A stretch of DNA of 64,000 nucleotides from HyVt-443 sp964544655 (GTDB lineage Bacteria; Pseudomonadota; Gammaproteobacteria; Chromatiales; Chromatiaceae). The translations under genes and the position numbers were made by a program. The notes under the pieces were generated by a model. That model did no database searches and was not told the DNA's origin. It saw only the letters and a program-made list of their open reading frames with translations. This document shows, piece after piece, positions 53,585 through 62,945 of the stretch (positions are counted from its first letter, which is position 1; the number at the start of each line of letters is the position of its first letter). The stretch is taken from assembly GCA_964544655.1 (NCBI GenBank), contig CAZJCM010000011.1, positions 1 through 64,000 on the forward strand, given 5' to 3'.

Positions 53585-55798
53585 TCAGAACATCTCCTGT
53601 GGATCCACGTCCACCGACCAGCGCACTTTACGCGCCATCTTCAACTGCCGCACCGGCGGCAACCATTCGGTCAGGAAGCGCTGCAACTGCAAGCGGTTTT
53701 CACTCTGCACCAGCAGGTGGGCCCGATAGCGGCCGGCACGCCGCTCCATCGGGGCCGGCACCGGCCCCCACAACGCCACCCCTGCCGGCAACGATGGTCC
53801 GGCCTGCTCCACAGCCTGCTCGAGGAAGCGTTGCGGTTCACCTTCATCATGCGCCTCCGAGCGCAACAATGCCTGGTAACCGTATGGCGGCAATCCTGCC
53901 TCACGCCGCTCGCGCAGCGCTATCTCGGCGAAGGCCTGATAGCCCTCACGCAACAGAGTCTGCAGCAGGGGGTGGTCGGGATGGCGGGTCTGCAGAATCA
54001 CCCGCCCCGGCTTCTGCGCCCGCCCGGAGCGCCCCGCCACTTGAATAATCAGCTGGGCCATTCGCTCCGCGGCCCGGTAGTCCGCACCGAACAGTCCCTG
54101 GTCTACATCGAGGATGCCAACCAGGGTCACATCGGGAAAATGGTGCCCCTTGGCCAACATCTGCGTACCCAGCAGTAGTGAGTGCTTACCTTCACGGATC
54201 TCCTCCAGCAGCCTTACCAAACTCCCCTTGCGCCTTGTCGAATCCCGGTCGATGCGAACCACGCCAGCAGCGGGAAAGCGCTGCTGCAGGCGCTCCTGCA
54301 ACCGTTCCGTACCCTGCCCCAGGGTGCGTAATGCATCACCACCACACTCAGGACAGATGACATCGACCGGCCGTTGCGAGCCACAGTGATGGCACCACAG
54401 CAAACGGCTCGACAGGTGCAAAGTCATACGTGCGTCACAGCGACGACACTGGGCCATCCAGCCACACGCCTGGCAGGTGAGAACCGGCGCATACCCCCGC
54501 CGGTTGAGAAACAGCAGCACCTGGTTGCCCGCTTCGAGCTCCTGCCCAATCATGCCCGCCAGGGTGGGTGAAACCCCCGCATCCAACCGCATCGACCGAA
54601 TGTCCAACAGGTCCAGCCTGGGGGCCTTGGCACCACCGGCACGCTGTCTCAGCAGGAGATGCCGATAGCGCCCCTCCCGGGCGTTGCGCAGACTCTCCAG
54701 GGACGGGGTGGCAGAGCCGAGTATCACCGGGCAATCGGCACGCTGCGCCCTGGTTACCGCCAGGTCGCGGGCGGAATAGCGCAGACCATCCTGCTGCTTG
54801 AACGAGAGATCGTGCTCTTCGTCCACGATCACCAGCCCCAGCTCCGGCAGCGGCGTGAAAATGGCGGAACGCGTTCCCAGCACCACCCGCGCCTCGCCTT
54901 TGCGGGCGTGATGCCAGGCCCGCTCCCGTTCAGTCTCGGAGAGCCCCGAGTGCAGCACCACCGTGGCTACCGGCAGACGCTGCTGAAACCGCATCAGCAG
55001 TTGTGGCGTGAGGCCGATTTCAGGGACCAGTATGAGCACTTGGCGCCCAGCGCCCAGCGCATGCTGCACCAACTGCAGATAGACCTCGGTCTTGCCACTG
55101 CCAGTAACGCCATCCAACAGATAGCAGTGGAAGGCATCGAGTTCGCTGGCCACCTGCTCGACCGCCTGCTGCTGCTCCGCATGCAGCCGGTACCGGGGAG
55201 GTGACGCAGAGAGATCCGTTTGCGGCTGCCAGCGGGCGATCTCACAGGGCTCCAGCCACCCCTTTTGCTGCAGCGCCCGGAGAATCGTGCGGCAGGCGCC
55301 AACCTGCGCATACAGCAGTTCCTGGGTGATCACCCCCCCGGCCTCACCCAGCACCCTGAGCATCTCCGCCTGTCGTGGCGCCCTGGCCAGAGCAGCCGGA
55401 TCCTGTTCCGCACCCGCTTCGGTCAGACGCCAGCCCGGCCATTCCGTCTCCAGCGGAGCTTCACCACGGCGCAGACGAACCGGCAGCGCTGCGGCGACCA
55501 CCTCACCGATCGGGTGATGATAGTAAGCGGCAACCCAGCGCAGCAGCGCCAGATCCTGCCGGGAAAACAGCGGCTGTCGATCGAGCACACGGTCGATCCG
55601 TTTCAGGCGCCTCCCCTCACGCCCGTTGTCATGCTGCAGCGCCATGATCAAGCCGCAGCGTGTCCCGTGGCCAAAGGGCACCTGGACCCGGCAGCCAGGT
55701 TGTAACCCGGCCAGGTCGCAATCCACGGGCGGCAGATAATCGAACGGGGTGTACAGCGGCGCAGGGACGGCCACACGGACGATGGTCTCATTCGGCAT
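53585..55798 (-). CDS. priA: primosomal replication protein N' (PriA helicase)
   Basis: 737 residues (E. coli 732). N-terminal 3'-DNA-binding domain (~1-105), helicase lobes with GVTGSGKTEVYL (Walker A), DEEHD (Walker B/DEAH), ARVVLGTRSA, and the zinc module with CQACG, CRRC, CHHC, CPECG cysteines (about 435-480). It restarts stalled forks by loading the primosome. It heads the leftward operon argS-SPOR-hemX-hemY; its promoter should be in the 55799-56366 region, next to the DnaA boxes. Confidence 0.97.
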   Translation of the reverse strand: MPNETIVRVAVPAPLYTPFDYLPPVDCDLAGLQPGCRVQVPFGHGTRCGLIMALQHDNGREGRRLKRIDRVLDRQPLFSRQDLALLRWVAAYYHHPIGEVVAAALPVRLRRGEAPLETEWPGWRLTEAGAEQDPAALARAPRQAEMLRVLGEAGGVITQELLYAQVGACRTILRALQQKGWLEPCEIARWQPQTDLSASPPRYRLHAEQQQAVEQVASELDAFHCYLLDGVTGSGKTEVYLQLVQHALGAGRQVLILVPEIGLTPQLLMRFQQRLPVATVVLHSGLSETERERAWHHARKGEARVVLGTRSAIFTPLPELGLVIVDEEHDLSFKQQDGLRYSARDLAVTRAQRADCPVILGSATPSLESLRNAREGRYRHLLLRQRAGGAKAPRLDLLDIRSMRLDAGVSPTLAGMIGQELEAGNQVLLFLNRRGYAPVLTCQACGWMAQCRRCDARMTLHLSSRLLWCHHCGSQRPVDVICPECGGDALRTLGQGTERLQERLQQRFPAAGVVRIDRDSTRRKGSLVRLLEEIREGKHSLLLGTQMLAKGHHFPDVTLVGILDVDQGLFGADYRAAERMAQLIIQVAGRSGRAQKPGRVILQTRHPDHPLLQTLLREGYQAFAEIALRERREAGLPPYGYQALLRSEAHDEGEPQRFLEQAVEQAGPSLPAGVALWGPVPAPMERRAGRYRAHLLVQSENRLQLQRFLTEWLPPVRQLKMARKVRWSVDVDPQEMF

Positions 55799-56366
55799 GC
55801 ATGAACTCTACCGGAGAAGGGAGGAAAAATGCAGTAGGCTGATGCAACAGGGCGTCTGGGAATGCCTGATCAAGCCATGATCATCCCGCTTGGGTCCAGA
55901 TTCAGTCGAGGCCTCCCTTACCAGGCCTCACATCAATAGGATTCGCCTGCATGCTGGTCAAAAACATCATCAAACAGCGCTAACCCATTAAAAGATTTGG
56001 AAGAACTAACTTTTCCACAGAAACTGTGGATAACTCTGTGGATGAATAACCTCAAAAGGCCCTTGAATAGCGTAACCACAACGCTGTAATCAAATTGACA
56101 AAAAAATGGTCAATATGCGTGATGTCTTAACAATCAATGAGTTAAGGTATTTTATTATTCTCTAATGAAGAGTGTATGGCGGTTCTGCCGGTTTTCCGGC
56201 ACATCGTTCCGCCTCTGTGCATAACAGACATTCTTGAACGTATGAAACCGCTCGTGTCAAGCCTGAATACGGATGATATTCGCCATTCGACATCATATAT
56301 TGCATGCGACAGCGGAGCGAAAGAGAGACTCGTCAATGTTCTGCCCGATTCTGTATCATCCTGCTC
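55799..56366. other. priA upstream region with DnaA boxes and AT-rich stretch
   Basis: About 570 bp between divergent genes. DnaA-box-like sites: TTTTCCACA (56011-56019), TGTGGATAA (56025-56033, complement of the perfect TTATCCACA), TGTGGATGA (56037-56045, one mismatch). A markedly AT-rich stretch follows (56094-56165), and two GATC sites lie at 55868 and 55879. A weak dyad TTGAC-N9-GTCAA occurs near 56095. This could be a replication-initiation or DnaA-titration site, or DnaA control of priA. Small open frames here lack support. Confidence 0.6.
56011..56045. promoter_or_regulatory. cluster of three DnaA-box-like sites
   Basis: Two sites match TTWTNCACA exactly and one with a single mismatch, all within 35 bp, on alternating strands. 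The first and second boxes face each other. The density is higher than expected by chance for 9-mers. Confidence 0.6.
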
Positions 56367-57245
56367 ATGACCGAGTGGAAACAGATAACAGAGCAGATCA
56401 GCCGCGCCAGCGGAGAAAAATTCCTGCCCGTAAGCAGGCAGCAGATAGGCGGGGGCTGCATCAACGCCTGCTACCGGCTGCAGGGCAAGGACCGGGATTT
56501 TTTCGTGAAACTGAATGACGCCTCCCTGTTACGCATGTTCGAAGCGGAGCAGGCCGGATTGGAAGAGTTGGCGCAAAGCGGCAGCATCCGCGTCCCCAAA
56601 CCCCTCTGTACCGGCATTGCCGGCGGCAACGCCTACCTGGTCATGGAATACATCTCCCTGCGGGGCAGCGGCGATATCGCCACCGCGGGCCGCCAGCTGG
56701 CCGAGATGCACCGTCATCGCTCCACCCACTTCGGCTGGGAACGGGACAATACCATCGGCGCCACCCTTCAGCCCAACCAGGCAACAGAAGACTGGATCAG
56801 TTTCTGGCGTCGGCAGCGATTGAGCTTTCAGCTGCAACTGGCCGCCAAGGGTGGTCACGGCGGGACACTGCAACGACGGGGCGAGCTGTTACTCACGCTG
56901 TTTCCGGCACTGATCGATCACAATCCCGCCCCATCACTGATCCATGGCGACCTATGGGGCGGGAACATCGGCTATGACGAGCAGGACCAGCCGGTGCTGT
57001 ACGACCCGGCGGTCTACTATGCGGACAGGGAAGCAGATCTAGCCATGACCGAGCTGTTCGGCGGTTTCGGCCGCGCCTTCTACGATGCCTATAATGAGGC
57101 ATGGCCGCTGGATGCCGGCTACGGGGTACGCAAGACCCTGTACAACCTCTATCACATCCTCAACCACCTGAACCTGTTCGGGGGCGGCTATGGCGGGCAG
57201 GCCCTGGGCATGATCGACCGTCTGCTTGCAGAGTTAGGACACTGA
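56367..57245 (+). CDS. fructosamine kinase family protein
   Basis: 292 residues from the ATG at 56367 (MTEWKQITEQI); an upstream in-frame ATG at 56304 is not conserved. Aminoglycoside-phosphotransferase-like kinase fold: GGCINACYRLQGKDRDFFVKLN with the ATP lysine, the catalytic loop LIHGDLWGGNIG (catalytic D, N), and YDPAVYYADREADLAM. Members phosphorylate ketoamines such as ribulosamine/fructosamine for deglycation of proteins; substrate not shown here. Convergent with the aap operon, 14 bp apart. Confidence 0.92.
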   Translation: MTEWKQITEQISRASGEKFLPVSRQQIGGGCINACYRLQGKDRDFFVKLNDASLLRMFEAEQAGLEELAQSGSIRVPKPLCTGIAGGNAYLVMEYISLRGSGDIATAGRQLAEMHRHRSTHFGWERDNTIGATLQPNQATEDWISFWRRQRLSFQLQLAAKGGHGGTLQRRGELLLTLFPALIDHNPAPSLIHGDLWGGNIGYDEQDQPVLYDPAVYYADREADLAMTELFGGFGRAFYDAYNEAWPLDAGYGVRKTLYNLYHILNHLNLFGGGYGGQALGMIDRLLAELGH

Positions 57246-57259
57246 GCCGCAGCGCTAAA

Positions 57260-58033
57260 TCACATGATCTGACTGAGGAACAGCTTGGTCCGATCCGACT
57301 GGGGATTGTTGAAGAACTCCTCCGGATCGTTCTCTTCGATGATCTCGCCGCCGTCCATGAAGATCACCCGGTTGGCCACGGTCTTGGCGAAGCCCATTTC
57401 ATGGGTCACGCAGATCATGGTCATCCCACTCTCGGCCAGTTCGATCATGGTATCCAGCACCTCCTTGATCATCTCCGGGTCGAGGGCCGATGTCGGCTCG
57501 TCGAACAGCATGATGCTTGGACTCATGCAGAGGCTGCGGGCAATCGCCACGCGTTGCTGCTGGCCACCTGACAACTGGCCGGGATATTTTTTCGCCTGCT
57601 CCGGAATCTTCACCTTCTCCAGATAGTGCATGGCGATCTCCTCCGCCTCCCGGCGCGGCATCTTACGCACCCAGATCGGCGCCAGGCAGCAGTTCTCCAG
57701 CACCGTGAGGTGGGGAAACAGGTTGAAGTGCTGAAATACCATACCCACTTCCCGGCGGATCTGGTCGATGTGCTTGACGTCATCGGTCAGTTCCACTCTG
57801 TCTACCACGATATCGCCCCGCTGATGCTCCTCCAGCCGGTTGATGCAGCGGATCAGGGTCGACTTGCCGGATCCGGAAGGGCCGCAGATGACGATCCGCT
57901 CACCCTTGTTCACGGTCAGATTGATATCCTTCAGCACATGAAACTCGCCATACCATTTATGCATGCCACGAATCTCGATCATGACGTCATCGGAAACAGC
58001 CATCCCGGCTCTGTTGGTATTGGTTTCAGACAT
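57260..58033 (-). CDS. aapP: general L-amino acid ABC transporter ATP-binding protein
   Basis: 257 residues from the ATG at 58033. Walker A GPSGSGKST (51-59), Q-loop Q100, signature LSGGQ (153-157), Walker B LFDEPT (175-180), H-loop in VTHEMGFA. Polar amino-acid (GlnQ/GltL) class. Drives AapQM for uptake of amino acids bound by AapJ. Last gene of aapJQMP; 56 bp separate it from aapM. An open frame extending to 58828 in the same phase is out of register with aapM and is not used. Confidence 0.96.
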   Translation of the reverse strand: MSETNTNRAGMAVSDDVMIEIRGMHKWYGEFHVLKDINLTVNKGERIVICGPSGSGKSTLIRCINRLEEHQRGDIVVDRVELTDDVKHIDQIRREVGMVFQHFNLFPHLTVLENCCLAPIWVRKMPRREAEEIAMHYLEKVKIPEQAKKYPGQLSGGQQQRVAIARSLCMSPSIMLFDEPTSALDPEMIKEVLDTMIELAESGMTMICVTHEMGFAKTVANRVIFMDGGEIIEENDPEEFFNNPQSDRTKLFLSQIM

Positions 58034-58089
58034 TCTTCTAGCTCTCCAGAACGCTTGGTTCAGTAGCGCAGGGCAGATCCGCCGCGCCG

Positions 58090-59199
58090 TCAATTGGTAC
58101 GGGCATGCCCGGTATGCAGTTTTCGCTCCAGTGCCTGACTGTAACGGGACATGCTGAAGCAGAACATCCAGTAGATGAGCGCTGCGAATACGTAACCCTC
58201 GGTGGCAAAACCGAGCCACTTGGTATCGGCAAAACCGGCCTGGATCATCGCCAGGAAGTCGAACAGGCCGATGATCAGCACCAGGGTCGTATCCTTGAAC
58301 AGGGCGATGAAGGTGTTGACGATGCCCGGGATCACCAGCTTCAACGCCTGGGGCAGCACGATCAGCCCCATGCTCTTCCAGTAGCTCAGGCCCAGCGCCT
58401 CCGCCGCCTCGAACTGCCCCTTGGGAATCGCCTGCAGGCCGCTGCGCACCACCTCGGCCATATAGGCGGACTGGAACAGGACGATACCGATCATGGCCCG
58501 CAGCAACTTGTCGAAATGGGTTCCCTCCGGCAGGAACAGGGGCAACATCACCGAGGCCATGAACAGCACCGTGATCAGGGGCACGCCGCGCCACAGTTCG
58601 ATGAACACCACGCTCACCGATTTCACGATCGGCATCTTCGAGCGCCGTCCAAGGGCCAGCACGATACCGATCGGCAATGAGGCGACGATACCCACACCGG
58701 ACAGGATCAGGGTCAGCATCAAGCCGCCCCACTTGCTGGTCTCCACCGGCATCAAACCAAACACGCCGCCGGAAAACAGGTAGTAGGCGACCACCGGATA
58801 GACAAACAGTACCGCCGCGGCCAGCCATGCCTTATAGCGGAACCGTTTCAGGAACAGTGGCACCATCATCGCCACCAGGAGGATGCCGGCCAGATCGATG
58901 CGCCAATACTCAGCTTCCGGATAGAAGCCATACATGAACTGGCTGAAGCGGACACTGATGAACACCCAGCAGGCGCCGTCCGGGTTGGCATCACAACTCG
59001 CCCGGTCGTTGCCCAGCCAGTTGGCATCGAGAAATGCCCAGCTGATCAGCGGCGGGATGGTGAGATAGATGATATAGATCGCCAGCAGCGTCCAGAAACT
59101 GTTCAACCAGGAAGAGAACAGGTTCTGCCGCAACCAGCCGATCAGGCCCACCTGGGTGGACGGCGGAGGAAGATCCGGGGCAGGGGTATGCACTGACAT
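58090..59199 (-). CDS. aapM: general L-amino acid ABC transporter permease
   Basis: 369 residues with about eight membrane helices. The EAA-type coupling loop is seen in EAAEALGLSYWKSMGLIVLPQALK, and the amino-acid permease signature GLQAIPKGQFEAAEALG precedes it. It pairs with AapQ as a heterodimeric channel in the inner membrane. It begins 2 bp after the aapQ stop codon, so the two are co-translated. The N-terminus carries a Pro-rich segment (TPAPDLPPPSTQ) before helix 1. Confidence 0.95.
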   Translation of the reverse strand: MSVHTPAPDLPPPSTQVGLIGWLRQNLFSSWLNSFWTLLAIYIIYLTIPPLISWAFLDANWLGNDRASCDANPDGACWVFISVRFSQFMYGFYPEAEYWRIDLAGILLVAMMVPLFLKRFRYKAWLAAAVLFVYPVVAYYLFSGGVFGLMPVETSKWGGLMLTLILSGVGIVASLPIGIVLALGRRSKMPIVKSVSVVFIELWRGVPLITVLFMASVMLPLFLPEGTHFDKLLRAMIGIVLFQSAYMAEVVRSGLQAIPKGQFEAAEALGLSYWKSMGLIVLPQALKLVIPGIVNTFIALFKDTTLVLIIGLFDFLAMIQAGFADTKWLGFATEGYVFAALIYWMFCFSMSRYSQALERKLHTGHARTN

Positions 59200-59201
59200 G
59201 G

Positions 59202-60392
59202 CTATCGCTCCACCAACTGCTTACGCTTGTTGTACCAATTCATGAACATGGAGATGCTCAGGCTGATGAACAGATAGACCGCCATGGTCATGGCGATCAC
59301 CTCCACCGCCTGCCCGGTCTGATTCAGCGTGGTGCCGGCGAATACCGCCACCAGATCCGGGTAGCCCACCGCCGTGGCCAGGGATGAGTTCTTGGTCAGG
59401 TTCAGATACTGACTGGTCAGCTGCGGGATGATCACCCGCATCGCCTGGGGAATCACCACCAACCGCAGGGTCACTCCAGGCCGCAGTCCCAGGGCATAGG
59501 CCGCCTCGGTCTGCCCATGACTGACCGCCAGAATACCGGAGCGCACCGCCTCTGCGATGAAGGTGCCGGTATAGACGCTGAGGGCCATCAACAGGGCAGC
59601 CAGCTCAGGAATCATCACCATGCCGCCCTTGAAGTTGAATCCCTTCAGGGCCGGGATGTCCCACGACAACGGTGCGCCGGCCAGCAGGAACACCAGCAGC
59701 GGCAGGCCGATGAGAATGGCCAGGGAGGCATAGACCGTGTGATAGATCTTGCCTGTCTCCTCCTGCTGCCTGTGCATCCAGCGAACCATGAATACGACAA
59801 TCAGAATCGCCGCGGCGAAGGCCGTCATCACCCAGCCAAAACCCGGTTCGAACACCGGCGCCGGCAGATAGAGCCCCCGATTGTTCAGAAACAGGGCATC
59901 CGAGATATTGATGCTCTGCCGCGGCCGCGGCAACGGCTGCAATACTGCGAAATACCAGAACAGGATCTGCAGCAGCAGCGGGATGTTACGAAAGGTCTCG
60001 ATATAGACCGCCGCCAGCTTGGCGATGAGCCAGTTATGGGAGAGGCGTGCCACCCCCATGATGAATCCGATGATGGTCGCGAAGATGATGCCCAGACCGG
60101 AGACCAGCAGGGTATTCAGCAGACCGACGATGAAGGTATCCCAGTAGCTGCTGACTTCGCTGAACGGGATCAGGGACATGACGATGCCAAAGCCGGCCTC
60201 CTGGGAGAGGAAGCCAAAGCCGGTGCTGATGCCCCGCTGCTCCAGATTATGGAGCGTATTGTTGAAGAGATAATAGCCGAATGAGGCAACGCCCAGGATA
60301 AGCAGTGCCTGAAACAGCACAGACCTGAATACCGGTCGTCGCCAGAGCGCCGCCTTTGAAGGTGCGGAATCCGCCTGCTGGTTAGCCGCCAT
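59202..60392 (-). CDS. aapQ: general L-amino acid ABC transporter permease
   Basis: 396 residues with about eight membrane helices and the EAA-like loop in ILAVSHGQTEAAYALGLRPGVTLRLVVIPQAMR. It is longer than GltJ-type permeases because of an extra periplasmic/cytoplasmic region, as in AapQ. It forms the transmembrane pair with AapM. A 246-bp gap with a strong hairpin separates it from aapJ, which probably lowers its expression relative to the binding protein. Confidence 0.95.
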   Translation of the reverse strand: MAANQQADSAPSKAALWRRPVFRSVLFQALLILGVASFGYYLFNNTLHNLEQRGISTGFGFLSQEAGFGIVMSLIPFSEVSSYWDTFIVGLLNTLLVSGLGIIFATIIGFIMGVARLSHNWLIAKLAAVYIETFRNIPLLLQILFWYFAVLQPLPRPRQSINISDALFLNNRGLYLPAPVFEPGFGWVMTAFAAAILIVVFMVRWMHRQQEETGKIYHTVYASLAILIGLPLLVFLLAGAPLSWDIPALKGFNFKGGMVMIPELAALLMALSVYTGTFIAEAVRSGILAVSHGQTEAAYALGLRPGVTLRLVVIPQAMRVIIPQLTSQYLNLTKNSSLATAVGYPDLVAVFAGTTLNQTGQAVEVIAMTMAVYLFISLSISMFMNWYNKRKQLVER

Positions 60393-60590
60393 AGCCTTAG
60401 AAATCTATCCGTTGCAGTGCCCTGTCACCAGGATGAATCTATTCCTGGCATGGCACCCAAAAACATGAAGGTGACCTGCGACCCGGCAGGTGTCCACAGG
60501 TCAGGTACTGATCCGGCATGCCGGTCGAAACCGGCCTGCCCAGCGGACCAAAGCCCAACCCGAACGCCACCTGCCGGGGCAGAATGATGA

Positions 60591-60627
60591 TGACCAGGGT
60601 CCGCGGAGTCCCCACGCACCCTGGTCA
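60591..60627 (-). terminator. intercistronic hairpin between aapJ and aapQ
   Basis: TGACCAGGGT (60591-60600) and ACCCTGGTCA (60618-60627) form a perfect 10-bp stem with a 17-nt loop, 12 nt after the aapJ stop codon. No U-run follows, so it more likely stabilises the aapJ mRNA end or attenuates transcription than stops it completely. This arrangement is common in binding-protein-dependent transporter operons. Confidence 0.6.
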
Positions 60628-60638
60628 CGATCTATCCC

Positions 60639-61658
60639 TTAGCGGATCGGCGGGGCGTACTGGATGCCGCCTTTGCTCCACAGGGCGTTGAGGCCACGGG
60701 CGATCTTCAGGTCGCTGCCCATGCCCACGTTGCGCTCGAAGGCCTCAGAGTAGTTGCCCACCTGCTTGATGATCCGGGCTGCCCAGTTGTCCGGCAGACC
60801 CAGGCCCTTGCCCTTGATGCCTTCCAGGCCCAGCAGACGACGAATCCCGGGGTCCTTGCTGCTGGCGGCCAGCTGATCCACGTTCTTGGAGGTGACACCC
60901 AGCTCTTCGGCATTGATCATGGCGAACAGGGACCAGCGAACGATGTTGAACCAGTCGTCATCACCCTGGCGCACTACCGGACCCAAAGGCTCCTTGGAGA
61001 TCACTTCCGGGAGTACCATGGCGGCATTGGGGTTCTTCAGCTGGATACGCAGGGCATAAAGCTGAGACTGGTCAGAGGTGAGCGCGTCGCAACGACCCGC
61101 TTCGAAGGCCTTCACCGTCTCATCCGACTTGTCGAAAGTGATCGGGGTGTAGGACATCTTGTTGGCGCGGAAATAGTCGGCCAGGTTCAGCTCGGTGGTG
61201 GTGCCGGCCTGAATGCAGAAAGAGGCGCCGTCCAGTTCCAGGGCACTCTTCACGCCCAGGCTCTTCTGCACCAGGAAGCCCTGGCCGTCGTAGTAGTTGA
61301 CGCCGGCGAAGTTGAGGCCCAGGGAGGTATCACGGGTCAGGGTCCAGGTGGTGTTACGGGAGAGCATGTCGATCTCGCCGGACTGCAGGGCAGTGAAACG
61401 TTCCTTGGCGGTCAGCGGGCTGAACTTCACCTTGCCGGCGTCACCGAACACGGCTGCGGCAACGGCACGGCAGACGTCCACGTCCAGCCCCTTCCAGTTG
61501 CCCTTGTCGTCAGCGCTTGAAAAGCCAGGCAGGCCGGTGCTGACACCACACTGAACAAAACCTTTTTTCTTCACGGCATCCAGGGTACTGCCGGCCTGGA
61601 CGGTTCCCACTGCGGCGCAGAGTGCGACGACGGAAGCGATGGCATGCATCTTCTTCAT
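60639..61658 (-). CDS. aapJ: general L-amino acid ABC transporter substrate-binding protein
   Basis: 339 residues. Signal peptide (MKKMHAIASVVALCAAVGTVQAG, cut near residue 22). The mature part is a family-3 solute-binding protein: KKGFVQCGVSTGLPGFS, GLDVDVCRAVAAAVF, ERFTALQSGEIDMLSRNTTWT. It is periplasmic and binds L-amino acids for the AapQMP pump. It heads the leftward operon, with a hairpin right after the gene that should favour high expression of this subunit. Codon use looks strongly biased (frequent GCC, CTG, GGC), consistent with an abundant protein. Confidence 0.96.
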   Translation of the reverse strand: MKKMHAIASVVALCAAVGTVQAGSTLDAVKKKGFVQCGVSTGLPGFSSADDKGNWKGLDVDVCRAVAAAVFGDAGKVKFSPLTAKERFTALQSGEIDMLSRNTTWTLTRDTSLGLNFAGVNYYDGQGFLVQKSLGVKSALELDGASFCIQAGTTTELNLADYFRANKMSYTPITFDKSDETVKAFEAGRCDALTSDQSQLYALRIQLKNPNAAMVLPEVISKEPLGPVVRQGDDDWFNIVRWSLFAMINAEELGVTSKNVDQLAASSKDPGIRRLLGLEGIKGKGLGLPDNWAARIIKQVGNYSEAFERNVGMGSDLKIARGLNALWSKGGIQYAPPIR

Positions 61659-61953
61659 GTGACTGATCCTCTCTCTGATAATTGTTGATTATGTTCTGAC
61701 TTCATTCATTAAGGCGAAACCGCCTTCCAGGCCGTACCACACCCCAGAGCAGACTACTGACCAGGGTATTGATAACGAACCCTAATTTGTCCAGTCATCG
61801 AAATGACCGACTTCGCCAACGCCAGGTTAAGCAACCTGGTCGCAAACGCTATAGACTCTAGACCGGCATGCCAGCGGGTGCAACAAAAAAGCTACATTTT
61901 CAGCACACACCATGGCATTTGCACCCAGCCGGTGCGCGGTGGCGAAAAATCGC
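61659..61953. other. aapJ upstream region
   Basis: 295 bp. It carries the hairpin CCAGGTT-AAGC-AACCTGG (61822-61839), which may be an operator or the end of the alpha/beta hydrolase transcript, and a ribosome site for aapJ (AGAGAGGAT on the minus strand). No gene is supported. Confidence 0.45.
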
Positions 61954-62796
61954 CTATTTTCCGCCCCCTGATGCACCATTAGATTCCTTTTTTTCCACCG
62001 CCACACCAGGTGCCACCCGGGCTATCCAGGCACGTACCCGCAACACCAGGGTATCTTCGAGGCCGCGAAAAAAATGGTCCGCACCCGCAACCTCGACCTG
62101 GCGGTAGCCGCTGTTCCCTGCACGCCGCGCCGCCTGCGCCCGCGCCCGGACACTGCGTCGCACCGCGCCTATATCCTGGCTGCCATAGATATCGAGCATG
62201 GGGATCTTCACCTTCTCCAACGCCGCCAGAGCCTCCTGTCCACCTGATCCACGCCCGACCGGCAGGCCCACCGCAACGAAGGCGCGGATCTCCTCCGGTG
62301 CCCCGGCCGCCAGCCAGGCCAGCCCCATGCGGGAGCCCAGGCTGTGGCCAAGCAGCACGATATTGCCAAAGCCACGCTGCCTGAAAAACTCAACCGCCGC
62401 GTCGATACGCGGCCCGGCCTCAGGTATCAGTGCCCGGTAGGCTCTATCCGGCGCATCGCTGGCGGCCACCGGCATCTGCAGGGAGAGGGTCTCCCAGCCG
62501 GCCTCCGGCAGCCGGGTACGCAGCGGCTTGATCACATCGTTCCAGTCTGGGTTGGCCCCCCGACCATGGAGCAGAATCACCGCCCCTCGCAGCCGGTCCG
62601 TTTCCGCCTCGGCATGGATGGCGAAAAACGACACCTCCCCGGCCTGCAGGCGTATCGGCTCACCGACCAGGATCGCATCCTCTATCTCCGCGGCGATACG
62701 CTGCTCGCGCATGAGATCCGCCGCCAATGCCAATGTCAGAACCAGGCTCAAGCCCAGGAAGAGAAATGACCTGAAACATAACCCATTGAATTTCAT
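61954..62796 (-). CDS. DUF3530-type alpha/beta hydrolase, exported
   Basis: 280 residues. N-terminal signal peptide or anchor (~8-25). Alpha/beta hydrolase features: oxyanion region VILLHGRGANPDW, nucleophile elbow GHSLGS (about 150-155), and the late catalytic histidine in AGADHFF. DUF3530 family; the physiological substrate is unknown. The C-terminus is low-complexity (KKESNGASGGGK). It is transcribed toward aapJ and its start faces rpe across a 149-bp gap. Confidence 0.82.
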   Translation of the reverse strand: MKFNGLCFRSFLFLGLSLVLTLALAADLMREQRIAAEIEDAILVGEPIRLQAGEVSFFAIHAEAETDRLRGAVILLHGRGANPDWNDVIKPLRTRLPEAGWETLSLQMPVAASDAPDRAYRALIPEAGPRIDAAVEFFRQRGFGNIVLLGHSLGSRMGLAWLAAGAPEEIRAFVAVGLPVGRGSGGQEALAALEKVKIPMLDIYGSQDIGAVRRSVRARAQAARRAGNSGYRQVEVAGADHFFRGLEDTLVLRVRAWIARVAPGVAVEKKESNGASGGGK

Positions 62797-62945
62797 AACA
62801 TGAACAATCTCATGGAATTAAAGCGTAATCAAAACCTTACGCCATCGGACAGATGCAATAAAGACATATATCAGTTAAAGTAGAATGTTCTTATTTCTTA
62901 TATCGATTCGCCTGACCGGCCCGCCTTTATGCAAGGAGAAACATC

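Noticed and set aside
56176..56370. Short open frames in the DnaA-box intergenic region
   Set aside because: No ribosome sites, no conserved features, and they overlap the start region of the fructosamine kinase gene.
58034..58828. Extended N-terminus for aapP
   Set aside because: It would run antisense-free but out of phase through aapM, which is clearly coding in its own frame.
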